Notes: generated by a model from the letters alone, not told the origin. DNA of 64,000 nt from Basidiobolus meristosporus CBS 931.73 (GCA_002104905.1 MCFE01000121.1:62001-126000), one strand, 5' to 3'; shown: positions 1-10,989, counted from the first letter of the stretch. Translations and numbers: made by a program.

Positions 1-1870
1 ATGGACAGTATTGCTGTCAAATGTGTGAGATCCAGGGGATTTACTTCATAACTGACACACACTATTATTACCCAAATGCCAGCACTAAGAACATCAGCTT
101 TCCACAGAGAGAACTTACAGAAGTTGGCATCCAATTGCTGCAAAGTTGGCTAGCTATAAGCTGGAATATGGAATCAATTGGAAACCAGCAATACTTAAGA
201 TAGAGGGTATCTGTTGGAGCAAAAGCTTTCCATTGGGAACAATGCATTTGCTTTTCAACACTATCTCTATAATGATGACCAAGTTGCACATGGGCATTTC
301 AAGCTAAATGAGCCCTTGAAGATATTACAGAGTATTTGCTACCCTAAGAACTTCTCACAGGCTCCAATTTATATTCATACACATATGCAACAATACAAAT
401 GCAAAGACTGGATGAACTGGAGATGTATTTATTCAAGTGGTGTTCTGAAGCCATTCCTATCAAGTGTGCATTGGAAGCATTGGGAGTCATATATGGACAT
501 TGTAGGAATATTTATCCTGAAGCAGATCACCAATGCCAACTTGATACATCTACAGCTGTTGTGTGAGGAGTTTGTGATGGAATTTAAGTAGCTATACTGG
601 AAATATAAAGCTGAATGTGTAGATCTCTGCCACTACTGTATCCATTCTATATTCCATCTTGCATAGTGTGTGGAGAATATCGGGTTTTGCTTCACCTTTT
701 GAGAGTTTCCTATGGAGCAGATGTGTGGGGAGATGGCAAGACAAGTCAAGTTGCAGGTACTACTATATCCCAATTACATCAACAATATTACCTTCAAGTC
801 TGTCATGGATGTGATGAGTTGGCATATAGAGGACAGCCAGGAAGAGTTGGAAAGTACTGAGGATAAATGTGCACATGGAGACACCTATGCCTATGACATC
901 AAGGAGCTAAGCAGCCCCAATGTGCAGGTAATCAGTTAAGTAATGCAATGTTGGGTTGGATACAAGAAGCAACTAGTTTTCATCAGGAAAATTCTATCAA
1001 GGTATGCTGGATTTCTCATGGTCACAAGCCAACTTCTACACCATTCAATATGGAATTCACACAAACAAAAGCCAGAGTGCACCTATAAGGGGGACTAGAG
1101 TCCAGCAGGGACAAGAAATATATTGGGTAAATACCAAGAAGTTCTTTGCAGATGTTCAGCAGGAATTGATGGCAGAGGTGGTGACAACCAAGCATATGTT
1201 TGCAGGATATATATGTAACCAGCAGTACATGGTATATGGCAAGTTTGCAAGTATCACACTAAAAAGCCGTAAAGTTGAGGTGTTAGAAGTATGTCAATTG
1301 TGGCAGGTATGCGCGTTTGTGGAGGTTAGTAAGCAGGAGGCCATGTTTTTTTGATTTGAACTATATGTGGAATACCCAAAGTAGTAGGGGGTAAGCAAAT
1401 AAAGAGGGATAATTCTGCAGTGGAATATATGAAGTGCACAATGGGGGTAGAAAAAGGAAATACCATTTTGTAAATTGGTACAATAGCATTATACAAAACC
1501 AGCTATAGGCCGTCATACTGCTAATAAAATGCCATCAGAGTCTTGCTGTGAGGCTGTCAAAATACCCCCAAGTTTCTTGCCATATAAGACAATTGGATGT
1601 CCTGGCCATTTGGATCCACTTAAAATAGTTATAGAGCGCTCAAAGACAGCAACAATACCATGCAGATATCATCACAGAACCACTTTAGTCTTGTCAAGTT
1701 TGATCCCTTCATTTGGTTGTAAAATTAGCAAAACACTATCACAATCCTTGGATAAGATTGTTAGGAGGGTCACTGTTTCCAAGCTGCTGGTATTGTGATG
1801 GTCTCTAAATGGGATCCTGATGGCTGATCTGGATCAGATCTACCTGCCGGACCAAATTATTTTTCATAGG
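1..1870 (+). mobile_element. Plavaka/KDZ-type (Tnp2-like) transposon relic, copy 1
   Basis: This stretch aligns base for base, with scattered changes, to 33501-35411 of the better copy further right, from the shared start ATGGACAGTATTGCTGT to the shared end CAAATTATTTTTCATAGG. It carries the C-terminal half of a transposase. Readable pieces lie at 214-591, 712-939 and 1004-1354, and include the region equivalent to the family's HWKHWES, LCEEFV and MCGE motifs. The N-terminal half and the DDE-like domain start lie outside the window. Several frameshifts and stops make it inactive. Assignment to the Tnp2/Plavaka group rests on recognition of the protein style, not on a database search. Confidence 0.6.
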
Positions 1871-2110
1871 GCAATATTGAATGCTTTACATGTATTATCT
1901 GTTCATTCTGCTTCTGAACTACTTCCTGAGGAAGAAGGCTCACTGCAGGATTGTAAGCCTATTTTCCCTAATAAGAGTACTATGCATGAGCCCAGCAAAA
2001 TCCCAACATGGAATGAAACTACACCAATAAAGAAATGTCAAGGATACTTTATGGAGCAAAGTCCAGCCAGTACGCAATTAGTTGGTGAATGATGTGATGT
2101 TAATATCAAA
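1871..2110 (+). mobile_element. Chimeric fragment of a second Plavaka-like copy
   Basis: Positions about 1879-1930 match 31564-31614 (inside the accessory reading frame of the other copy). The next 180 bases (about 1931-2110) match 32565-32740 (transposase N-terminal third; shared residues EEGSL, FPNKSTM, ETTPIK). About 950 bases between the two blocks are missing. It is therefore an internally deleted second copy fused directly to the end of copy 1, and it is cut off on the right by Gypsy-A LTR sequence. Confidence 0.5.
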
Positions 2111-2139
2111 GAGATAGCATGTTTCCACAAATTTTGGCA

Positions 2140-2338
2140 ATAATTGATTGCATCATCATCACCCAACTTGATTACACTTCATACATCTATTTCTGTATGA
2201 TAAGGATCTGCTGATTCATCTACTGACTAGAACTACTGATATGAAGATAACAATGACATACTGATAGGCAAGACCTTAAGCTGATTGATTTGTTTGAAAA
2301 CTGAACTAACTTGAATATTCAGCCAGTATATCATAACA
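2140..2338 (-). repeat. Truncated 3' LTR of Gypsy-A copy A2
   Basis: The last ~200 bp match the Gypsy-A LTR from the GATTGCATCATCATCACCC block to the terminal ATCATAACA. The first ~170 bp of the LTR are missing and replaced by Plavaka-like sequence. The adjoining TTATTCCCTAATAC is the decayed equivalent of the polypurine tract seen in A1. Confidence 0.65.
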
Positions 2339-4380
2339 TTATTCCCTAATACAATTGAGAGGGGTTTCCAGAATCTCTTTTCTTGCAATACTAATATCTT
2401 GATGGTTCAGTATTGTAAGCAAGTTTTGCAAGCCTGAGTCTGTCTCCATGAACTAAGTCTTCCCAGATATTACCTTGATTGTCCACTATTGGTAAGTTGT
2501 AAATGGACATTCTCTGATGGTCTTGAAAGGTCCTGTCCATTGTGGCTCAAACTTCTTCCGTGTTGTTGTCTCTCAGAAATACAAAGTTCCCAACTGTCAA
2601 TGCCTCTGGTGATATAGTCTTATCAGATCTCTGCCTCATCTTTTCTGCGCTGGCCTATGCTTTTGGTGTCTTTGTTCCAGCTGTTGGTTTCTACTTGGCT
2701 GACTGTGTTCATCCTGTAAGGTGACTGTAAGCTTTGGTTTTGTAGAACTCCTAGAAACCTTAGTGCATATCCATCCACTAAGTAAAATGGCAATTGTTGC
2801 ATGGTGTTGTGCACTCTTACTCTGCAGGTAAAGAGTGCTTGGTCTATATACTCATCCAATCTACTAACAGCTCAGTTTGCGTACTTAGTCAGCATTTTTC
2901 CAAACAATTCATTAAACTGCTCAGTGACTCCATAAGTTCTAGGGTGAAATGCTGAGGTTGCAGGTGTTTGATTTGCTGCATTTCCAGGTAAGCTTCCAAT
3001 ATCTTTGCCATAACATTTGCTCCTCTAGTGGATGAAATCTCTACAGGGCATCCAAACTTCATAAGGATTTGTTGGTAGATGAAACTTGCAACTACTTGCT
3101 CACTGGCTAGAGGTATTGCTTTAGCCACTGGCCATTTAGTGGCATGTTCAATTGCTACTAGGATCCACCACTTGCATTTCCTGGTGGTTGGTAGTCTTCC
3201 AATAAAGTCAGTTCCTCATCTCTCAAATGGTCTCACAGGCTCTGAGGAAAAGAGTTCAGCAATTCTCTGTGGTTGGCCTTAGTTGATTTGGCAATATGGG
3301 CATGTTTTCACTAGCCTCTCAATATCTTGTTTCATTCTGGGCCACCATGCTCTGACTTTCACAAGGCTATAGGTTCTTTCAATTCCAAGATGTTCACATC
3401 CATTGTGTAGCTTATGTATTAAATCCAGGCAAGCAACATAAGGGCAATAGGCAATAGGGCTTCCATCAACAACTTGGTAGGGTGTTTCATCCTGTACCAT
3501 AAACTTGCTGGACTCTTCATCCACCACATTAGGATTGGCTTAGTCCTCCAAGTACTGTGGTAATAAGCTAGGCCAATCTAATTCATGCACCAAGTTGAGT
3601 TGTGTTACCTGTTCTAGTCTTAATAAGATATCAGCAACTGTGTTGTTTTTCCCAGGGCAGCAGACAATCTTCAAGTCAAATTGCTGAATGTATTCACACC
3701 ATCTTTCAATTCTTCTAGAGCTTGGCAGCTGACTAGCTCATTCTTGAGCATTTGAAAGGCAAAGTCATAAGCTATGTTGCACTTCATGGTGTTGTCTTTC
3801 ATGAGACTATCAGTTAAAAGGGCTTCAATACTTGCAAAGGACATGACAAATCTCCAATAATAGGAGACCATTTCAAGAACTAATCTGAGTTCTGATATGC
3901 TGTAGGGCTCCTTTAGATTCTTGATGACTTCAACCTTGTTGGGGTCTAAGGTTACTGCTGTGTTAGTCACCATGTGTCCCAGGTATTCAACATGTTCCTT
4001 CAAGAGTTCACACTCTGCTAGCTTGCCATACAGCTGTTCTCTCTTAACTTCTTCAAGACCTTTTCAATGTGCACCAAGAGTTCCTCTTCTGTCTTGCTGT
4101 ATATCAATATCTCATCTAAGTAGACTACCACAAACCTGTCTAAGTGTTCCCGGAAGACTACTGGCCCCAAGAGCATAAATGTTGCAGGGGCATTGAAAGG
4201 CCAAAACTCATGGCTTGGTACTCAAAGTGTCCATTTCTGGTCTTGAATGCTGTCTTAGGGATGTGTTATGGCTCCACCCTAATCTGGTGGTATCCTGACA
4301 TGAGGTCAATCTTGCTGAATAGGATAACTCCGTTGTGTTGGTCCAAAAGCTCAACAATCTGAGGTATGGGGTGCTTATTC
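2339..4380 (-). pseudogene. Gypsy-A copy A2: decayed pol (integrase to RT), left half
   Basis: On the minus strand, pieces of integrase (2623-2859, 2889-3128), the integrase zinc-binding region (3279-3527, ending in CPYCQ) and RT/RNase H (3671-4003) follow in the usual Ty3/Gypsy order. Compared with A1, about 310 bp of RNase H is deleted near 3710, and frameshifts and stops are frequent. The RT reading is interrupted at 4380 by insertion of A1 and resumes at 10567. It is the oldest Gypsy copy in this nest. Confidence 0.75.
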
Positions 4381-4748
4381 TGTTACAAGTCTTGGTATAA
4401 GAGTTGTAGAGGAATAGGGAGTTTAGCTAGTATTGTATTCACTAAAACTTGAACTGATTTTTATTGAGGTTCCAGCAGCTCCTTATATACATTTTGCCAG
4501 ATTAATTGCTGACTAATTGTATTTCCTAATGTAGGTTGTGGCTGATGACTCATTTGATTGCATCATCATCACCCAATAAGATCCTACTTAATATATCTAT
4601 TTCTGTCTGATAAGGATCTGCTGATTCATTTGCTGACTAATGCTACTGATTTCATAGATAATACTGATATACTGATAACCTAAATATATACTAATTGATT
4701 TGACTAAAAACTGATCTAACTTAAACATTCAAGCGGCAGATCATAACA
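4381..4748 (-). repeat. 3' LTR of Gypsy-A1 (368 bp)
   Basis: TG...CA-bounded repeat paired with 10199-10566. Its inner edge abuts the purine tract of the element. Confidence 0.9.
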
Positions 4749-4760
4749 TTCTCCCCTGCT
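4749..4760 (-). other. Polypurine tract of Gypsy-A1
   Basis: Directly inside the 3' LTR the minus strand reads AGCAGGGGAGAA, the expected plus-strand DNA primer site. The same position in A3 is similar (TTCTCCACTGC on the plus strand). Confidence 0.7.
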
Positions 4761-5752
4761 AAAGTTGAGAGGGTTCTCCTGAATCTCTTTTCTTGTAATA
4801 CCAATATCTTGATGGTTCAGTATTATCAGCAAGTCTTGCAAGCTTGAGTCTGTCCCTATGCACTAAGTCTCCCCGGATATTACCTTGTTTGTCCACCAGT
4901 TGGTAAGTTGCAAATGGACATTCTCTGATGATCTTGAATGGTCCTGTCCATTGTGGCTCAAACTTCTTCCGAGTGTTGTTTCTTAGCAATACACAGTTCC
5001 CAACTGTCAATGCTTCTGGTGCTATAGTCTTATCAAATCTCTGCTTCATCTTTTCTGCACTTTGAGATACTTTGGTCTGTGCCTCTTGATGTCTTTGTTC
5101 CAGTGGCTGGTGTCTACTTGGCTGACTAAGTTCATCTTCTAAGGCATCTGTAAGCTTGGGTTTGTGTGAGATCTCCTGGAATCCTAGGTTCACATCCATA
5201 AACTAAGTAAAATGGTGATTGCTGGGTGGTGTTGTGTACTCTGACTCTGCATGCAAAGAGTGCTTGGTCTATATACTCATCCCATCTACTGACAACTCCA
5301 TTTGCATACTTGGTCAGCATTTTTCCAAGTAATCCATTAAACCGCTCAGTGACTCCATTAGTTCTGGGGTGATATGCCGAGGTTTTCAGGTGTCTGATCT
5401 GCTGCATTTCCAGGTAAGCCTCTAATGTCTTTGCCATAAAGTTTGCTCCTCTATTAGATAAGATCTCCACAGGGCATCCAAACTTCATCAGGATCTCATG
5501 GTAAATGAAACTTGCAACTTCTTGTTCACTGGCTATTGGTACAGCTTTAGCAACTGGCCATTTAGTGGCATGGTCAATAGCTACTAGGATCCAACGGTTG
5601 CATTTCCTGGTAGTTGGCAGTCTTCCAATAAAGTCAATTCCCCATCTCTCAAATGGTCTGACAGGCTCCAAAGGGAAGAGTTTGGCAATTCTTTGTGGCT
5701 GGCCCTGATTGATTTGGCAGTTTGGGCATGTTTTCACTAGCTTCTCAATATC
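4759..5752 (-). pseudogene. Gypsy-A1 integrase, C-terminal part
   Basis: Two overlapping frames, 5737-5132 and 5199-4759, together read as a Ty3/Gypsy integrase, so at least one frameshift separates them near 5160-5190. The zinc-binding CPNCQ, the first catalytic Asp (GIDFIG) and the Glu (TNGVTERFN) are present. The second Asp is Asn here (LSNRG, where A3 reads LSDRG). The C-terminal piece contains the GPFKI motif typical of this integrase tail. The N-terminal HH part lies beyond the LTR-X insertion at 6996-7100. Confidence 0.8.
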
Positions 5753-6995
5753 TGTTGTGTTGTATTATGATTAGTTTGGGGCTTGTTCTACAATGTAGAG
5801 GCTAATTAACAATATACAACAACTTCCAGTATGTTAATACTGAAATAGTTTATTGGGAGTTTGATATACCGATAGAAGATATAACTTTCACTAATTTCCT
5901 CAATCTTGGGCTCAAAATATACTGTAGGCAGTGTTTATCACTTCTACAGCAGTGTTCTGACCTTCTGTTGACTAATGGGCTTATTTACTTTTATAGTAAC
6001 TTTTCCTTATTTGGAAGTCACTTTCCTTTCTGAGAAAATATTTCCTAATATGGATATTCTGAACTCCCCTTTAACCTAAAGGGGTGTGTTGTAGAAGTCT
6101 CTAAAGGGGTCTTTAGACCTAAAGGGGTGTCTAAAGGGGTGTCTTTAGAGTAAAGGGGCTTCTTGTAGTGGTCTCTAAAGTGGACTTTACACTAAAGGGG
6201 TGCCTAAAGGGGCTTCTTTAGAGTAAAGGGGTTTCTTAAAGGGGTCTCTAAAGTGGTCTTTAGACTAAAGGGTTGTCTAAAGGGGTGTCTTTAGAGTAAA
6301 GGTGTTTCTTAGAGGGGACTTTTCCGACAGAAAAGTGGTAGTTTCTTGTAGAACTTAGATTGGATTCTTGTGAGCTTTGCAGTCTCTTTACTGATGTAGT
6401 ACTGATCAAAGTCAGAATACTCAACAGTGCAAGTGATGCAGGGGAAGTCTTATAACCTTTGAACTTGTAATCATAGTGTGGAGATTCTGGAAAGAGAGGC
6501 TCTCTCTTTATTTTTCAGCTGGGGAAGTCATATATATGAAAATTTTGAAGGATCAAAGTTTTTGGGCGATTACGCAAGCAATACACGTAATATGAAGCTA
6601 AAATTTTGCAGTGGCGCAGATCGGACATAGGCGCAGCACCTGTGAAAATTTCACGTGATTTGATTGGCTGGTTCAAAAGTTACACGCGATCAAAGTCACC
6701 ATAGTAATCCTAGCAATAAGGCATAGTATATATAATAGTTGGACTCTTTTGGTCATTACTCCTTAAGTGCTGCTTCAAATGAGCTGTAATTTGAAACATG
6801 TGTTGGCTACTACGTGTTCTGTATGACATAATATTCCTGGGTGGATTGCATGTCAGGGTCTGGAGCATTTGCTCTTCAAAGTTGGAAATTCTTGATCTTT
6901 CTCTTGTGTGTTACAATAGCAAAAAGCAAAATAAAGAAATGAGTGCAATATTGGTTTAGAGATATTGTAGTAATGGAATACTTTCCATTACCACA
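5753..6995. repeat. Solo LTR, family LTR-X (1243 bp)
   Basis: The Gypsy-A1 integrase sequence CTCAATATC/TTGTTTC is split here. The insert starts TGTTGTGTTG, ends TACCACA (TG...CA), and is flanked by the 4-bp duplication TATC (5749-5752 and 6996-6999). No coding capacity is visible. A second, inverted and more decayed copy lies at 24126-25058. Inside it is a run of TCTAAAGGGG-like repeats and a TATA-like TATATATAATAG near 6726. Bounds, duplication and lack of genes point to a solo LTR left by recombination; no internal region of its parent element is seen in the window. Confidence 0.8.
6075..6325. repeat. TCTAAAGGGG tandem-like array within LTR-X
   Basis: About fifteen imperfect units built on CTAAAGGGG or TTTAGAGTAAAGGGG, joined by short TGTCT or TTCTT spacers, fill some 250 bp. 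The inverted copy at 24126-25058 holds a shorter, decayed version (near 24810-24920). The array may be a regulatory or size-variable part of the LTR. Confidence 0.7.
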
Positions 6996-8772
6996 TATCT
7001 TGTTTCATTCTGGGCCACCATGCTCTGGCTTTCACAAGGCTATAGGTTCCTTCAATCCCAAGATGTCCATATCCATTGTGTAGCTTATGTATTAAATCCA
7101 GGCAAGCAACATAAGGACAATAGGCAATAGGGCTTCCATCAACAATTTGGTAGAGTGTTTCATCCTGTACAACAAATTTGCTGGCTTCATCACGGATTAT
7201 CTTCTTGATATCTTCATCCACCTTGTTAGGAATGGCTTGGTCCTCCAAGTACTTTAGTAATAGGCTAGGCCAATCTGATTCATGCACCAAGTTGAGTTGT
7301 GCAACTTGATCTAATCTTGATAAGGCATCAGCAACCGTGTTGTTTTTTCCAGGGCAGTAGACAATCTCCAGGTCAAATTGCTGAATGTATTCACTCCATC
7401 TTGTCATTCTTCTAGAGAGTACCTTCTGAGTAAATATATACTTGAGGGAGGCATTATCAGTCTTCACAGTGCATTTGACTCCTTCAATATAACATCTCCA
7501 TGTCTTCAAACAGTGTATTATAGCAAGCATCTCCTTCTCATGGACTGGATAGTTTTGTTCTGCTGAGTTCAGTTTCTTGGATTCAAAGACAACAGGGTAG
7601 TCCTTTCCCTTGTTTTCTTGGCTCAGCACTCCACCAATTGCATAATCTGAAGCATCTGTGCACAGAGTGAACTTTTTTCTGAAGTCTGGTATTCTTAGGC
7701 TTGGCAACTTAGCAAGTTCATTCTTTAGCGTCTGGAAGGCAGTCTCACAAGCTATGTCCCACTTGTAGGTATTGTCTTTCTTGAGGATATTAGTTAAAGG
7801 GGCTGCAATACTTGCAAATGACTTGACAAATCTCCAATAATAGGAAACCATTCCAAGGAAGGATCTGAGTTCTGATATGCTATGGGGCTGCTTCAAATTC
7901 TTGATTACTTCCACCTTCTTGGGGTCTAAGGTTACTCCTGTGCTAGTCACTATGTGTCCCAGATATTCTACGTGTTCCTTGAAGAATTCACACTTGGCTA
8001 GCTTGCCATATAGCTTGTTCTCTCTTAGTTTCTTCAAGACCTTTTCAATGTACACCAAGTGATCCTTTTCCATCTTGCTGTATATCAATATGTCATCCAG
8101 GTAGATTATCACAAACTTGTCTAAGTACTCCTGAAAGACAGTCTGCATCAGCGTCATGAATGTTGCAGGGGCATTAGTGAGGCCAAAACTCATGACTAAG
8201 TACTCGTAATGTCCATATCTGGTCCTGAATGCTGTCTTAGGGATATCTTCTGGTTTCACCCTAATCTGGTTGTATCCTGACATGAGGTCAATCTTGCTGA
8301 AAATAGTGGCTCCATTAGGTTGGTCTAAAAGCTCATCAATCCAAGGTATGGGGTACTTATTCTTGATGGTAACTGAGTTCAGGGCTCTGTAGTCAATGCA
8401 CATCCTAAGTGTTCCATCCTTCTTTTTCACAAAAAGCACTGGTGCTCCCCAGGGTGACTTGCTGGGCCTGATGTATCCTTGCTCCAATAGCTGATCAATT
8501 TGTCTCTTCATTTCCTCCAATTCCAATGGACTCATTCTGTAAGGTGTCTTGCTCACTGGAGGGCTATCTCCTGTGTCAATGGCATGATCCACGTCTCTGA
8601 CTGGTGGTAGGCTTACAAGCTAATCTGGAAACACGTCTGAATATTTCTTCAAGAGAGTCTGGACCTGCTGGGGTGCTGGGGTAGAGGAATCCTCCTGTAA
8701 TAACGCCATGAGGAACATCTGGGTACCTTTTCTAAGTGCTCTACAGAACTGGGTCTTGCTAAGTTCACTTGT
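6996..8772 (-). pseudogene. Gypsy-A1 reverse transcriptase / RNase H / integrase N-terminus
   Basis: The open stretch 8592-6988 encodes the RT palm with the YLDD active site ([12 protein letters not shown]), then RNase H ([14 protein letters not shown]), then the chromodomain-less integrase start ([18 protein letters not shown]), where LTR-X interrupts it. Between the protease frame and RT the same frame has two TAG codons (at 8773 and in PD*LVSLPPV) where copy A3 has Glu codons. The RT core itself is intact in sequence, but the element cannot make a full Gag-Pol. Confidence 0.85.
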
Positions 8773-10140
8773 CTAACACACACTGGAATTGACCAAGTTG
8801 CAATCCAGCCTGGCAGGTAATAGCTCATAGGTCTTGTTGTCTTTTTGGATCTGAGTAGCATGGGTTCTCCAGTTGATTGATGGATTACGACAAAATAGCC
8901 AGGTTTTCCCAAGTACAAGGTCAAACTTGCAGTTCCCAAATATATAAGCCTGTAGGTCTTCTTCATAGTCATTGATCTTCATTCTTACTGGCTGGGTAAT
9001 ACGGTTGATTATGTGGGAGTTCCCATCAGCTGTGGAGACTGAAGTTGATTTGGTAGGCTCTGAGTTGATTCCAGCTTTCAAAGCAAATTGCTCTGACATG
9101 TACTCATGCAATGCTCCTGAGTCAATCATGATCTTGGCAGGTACTCCATTGATTACTCCATTCAAGTACAATAACTTCCCTGAGTTTGAAGTCATTTGGG
9201 ACAAGTACTCTTCTGTCATATGGAAGGTGAGTTCTAAGTCTTCTTCAAGCTCATCTTCCACATTACTGTGTTCATGGGACTCAATATGGTTGAAGGTTCT
9301 TGTTGGCTGGTGTCCATTTCTTCTCTGAGGGCAGTACTTTGCAATATGTCCCTGCTGGTGGCAATTGAAGCAAAGTCCTCTCTTCTTGCATTCTTCTGAG
9401 GAGGGATTCTTCTGCATAGCGTCTATTTCCATTGGTACTACTTCTGATTGTCTTCTTTCATAATGATTATTGCCTTTCTGATTAGTCACTGTAGGCTTCC
9501 CAACTCCAAACATAGCTGAGTCATAGTCAATGGCAATCTTGATGGCTTCTTCAATAGTCTGAGGTCTTTGGTAATTGACTTCCTTGCAAGTTCTTTCTTT
9601 CAACCCATTAATAAAGTATTCAACTTGATCCAAGGGGTCCATTCTTTCAATTTGTCCAAGAAGACATCTGTACTTATAGATGTATTCTTGCACCATTCCT
9701 TTCTGTCTGAGTGTCTTTAACTTCCTTCTTAGTAGTGTCTGCTGGTGTGGAGGTTCAAGAGCTTCCTGAATTTCCGACACAAACTCATCCCAGGTAGAGA
9801 TTGTAGAGCATCCCATCATAGTGGCTGACCTGATCTTGTTGTGGTACCACTGTAAAGCTGCATCTGCCAGGTAAGAAGCTGCATAATGCAACTTGCTTTC
9901 TGGAGCAATTCCTTTAGCTTTAAAAGCTTCTTCAATCTGAAAGAGCCAAGTTCCCAGGTTTTCATTGACTCTGCCATGGTACCGGTTGACCTTCACACTA
10001 AAGTTGCTCTTGACAGGGCTTTGCTGGCTCTGAGCCATGGTAGTCATTCCTTGTTGCTGTTGGCTGAGGATCTGGAGTAACTGTTGCTGTTGGGCCAGGA
10101 TTTGCTGCATGGCATTCTTCCATTCTTGATTGTCCAACAT
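8773..10140 (-). CDS. Gypsy-A1 Gag-protease polyprotein (455 aa, truncated)
   Basis: The ATG at 10140 opens a 455-residue frame. Residues 1-45 are Gln-rich; about 60-230 is the retrotransposon Gag capsid-like region (motif GTWLFQIEEAF). Residues 257-270 form a CX2CX4HX4C zinc knuckle (CFNCHQQGHIAKYC). An aspartic protease begins about residue 320, with the active-site DSG at 340-342. The family usually has DSGAS here; this copy has DSGAL. The frame ends at a TAG where A3 encodes Glu, before RT. The Gag product could still be made if the LTR is transcribed. Confidence 0.8.
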   Translation of the reverse strand: MLDNQEWKNAMQQILAQQQQLLQILSQQQQGMTTMAQSQQSPVKSNFSVKVNRYHGRVNENLGTWLFQIEEAFKAKGIAPESKLHYAASYLADAALQWYHNKIRSATMMGCSTISTWDEFVSEIQEALEPPHQQTLLRRKLKTLRQKGMVQEYIYKYRCLLGQIERMDPLDQVEYFINGLKERTCKEVNYQRPQTIEEAIKIAIDYDSAMFGVGKPTVTNQKGNNHYERRQSEVVPMEIDAMQKNPSSEECKKRGLCFNCHQQGHIAKYCPQRRNGHQPTRTFNHIESHEHSNVEDELEEDLELTFHMTEEYLSQMTSNSGKLLYLNGVINGVPAKIMIDSGALHEYMSEQFALKAGINSEPTKSTSVSTADGNSHIINRITQPVRMKINDYEEDLQAYIFGNCKFDLVLGKTWLFCRNPSINWRTHATQIQKDNKTYELLPARLDCNLVNSSVC

Positions 10141-10179
10141 CTTGAGGGTGGTTTCTTCTTTCTTCAGGAGGGAGGTTTC

Positions 10180-10198
10180 TGGTTATCACTGCTATCAA
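10180..10198 (-). other. Primer binding site region of Gypsy-A1
   Basis: Next to the 5' LTR the element strand reads TTGATAGCAGTGATAACC; copies A2 and A3 read TTGGTAGTAGCAG and TTGGTAGCAGCAATAAC. The TGGTAGCAG core begins with the TGG expected for pairing with a tRNA 3' CCA end and resembles initiator-Met primer sites, but I cannot match it to a specific tRNA. Confidence 0.4.
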
Positions 10199-10566
10199 TG
10201 TTACAAGTCTTGGTATAAGAGTTGTAGAGGAATAGGGAGTTTAGCTAGTATTGTATTCACTAAAACTTGAACTGATTTTTATTGAGGTTCCATCAGCTCC
10301 TTATATACATTTTGCCAGATAAATTGCTGACTAATTGTACTTCCTAATGTAGGTTGTGACTGATGACTCATTTGATTGCATCATCATCACCCAACAAGAT
10401 CCTACTTAATATATCTATTTCTGTCTGATAAGGATCTGTTGATTCATTTGCTGACTAATGCTACTGATTTCATAGATAATACTGATATACTGATAACCTA
10501 AATATATACTAATTGATTTGACTAAAAACTGATCTAACTTAAACATTCAAGCGGCAGATCATAACA
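10199..10566 (-). repeat. 5' LTR of Gypsy-A1 (368 bp)
   Basis: Pairs with 4381-4748 at about 98% identity. The downstream flank ATTC is the target duplication. Confidence 0.9.
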
Positions 10567-10989
10567 ATTCTTCATAGCAACTGAGTGAGGGCTTTTTATT
10601 CAACGCAAATCCTAGGTGTTCCATCCTTCCTTTTCACACAAAGTACTGGTGCTCCCCAAGATGACTTGCTGGGCATGATATATCCTTGCCCTAATTACTG
10701 ATCTATTTGTCCTTACATCTCTTCCAACTCCAATTGACTTGTTCCTAGATTTTTATTGACTCTGGCATGATACCAGTTGACCTTCACACAAAAGTTGCTC
10801 TTAGCAGGATTTTGCTGGCTTGGAGCAATGGTAGTCATTCTTTGTTGCTGCTGGCTAAGGATCTGGTGTATTTGTTGCTTTTGGGCCAGGATTTGCTGCA
10901 CAGCATTATCCCATTCTTGATTTTCTGACTCTTAGAGGGGGGCTTCTTCTTTCTTCAAAGGAGAGATTTCTGGTTACTGCTACTACCAA
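10567..10989 (-). pseudogene. Gypsy-A copy A2: right part (RT start fused to gag start)
   Basis: After the A1 insertion, A2 resumes with the RT N-terminus (equivalent to A1 8360-8530). It then jumps directly to gag near 10735, losing the rest of gag, the protease and the linker. The gag start survives as a 62-codon frame (10901-10713) rich in Gln. The element-strand PBS-like TTGGTAGTAGCAG follows at about 10977-10989. Confidence 0.75.

Larger units (their letters stand above)
4381..10566 (-). mobile_element. Gypsy-A copy A1, near full-length Ty3/Gypsy retrotransposon
   Basis: The element has two 368-bp LTRs (4381-4748 and 10199-10566) that start TGTTACAAG and end ATAACA and differ at about six positions. 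It is flanked by the 4-bp direct repeat ATTC (4377-4380 and 10567-10570). Removing it restores the A2 reverse transcriptase sequence ...CTTATTC/TTCATAGCAACTGAG. Gene order on the minus strand is gag, protease, RT, RNase H, integrase, typical of Ty3/Gypsy. It is itself interrupted by a solo LTR-X at 5753-6995, so the original insertion was about 4.9 kb. Confidence 0.9.

Noticed and set aside
6075-6325. TCTAAAGGGG array as a CRISPR-like array
   Set aside because: Units are imperfect, spacers are not unique sequences of constant length, and the DNA is a eukaryotic LTR.
8773-8775. TAG codons inside transposon frames as a sign of a changed genetic code
   Set aside because: Host genes in the window end with TAG (Rab11, AP-1 gamma), TGA (Sec12) and TAA (Ras), so all three are normal stops.
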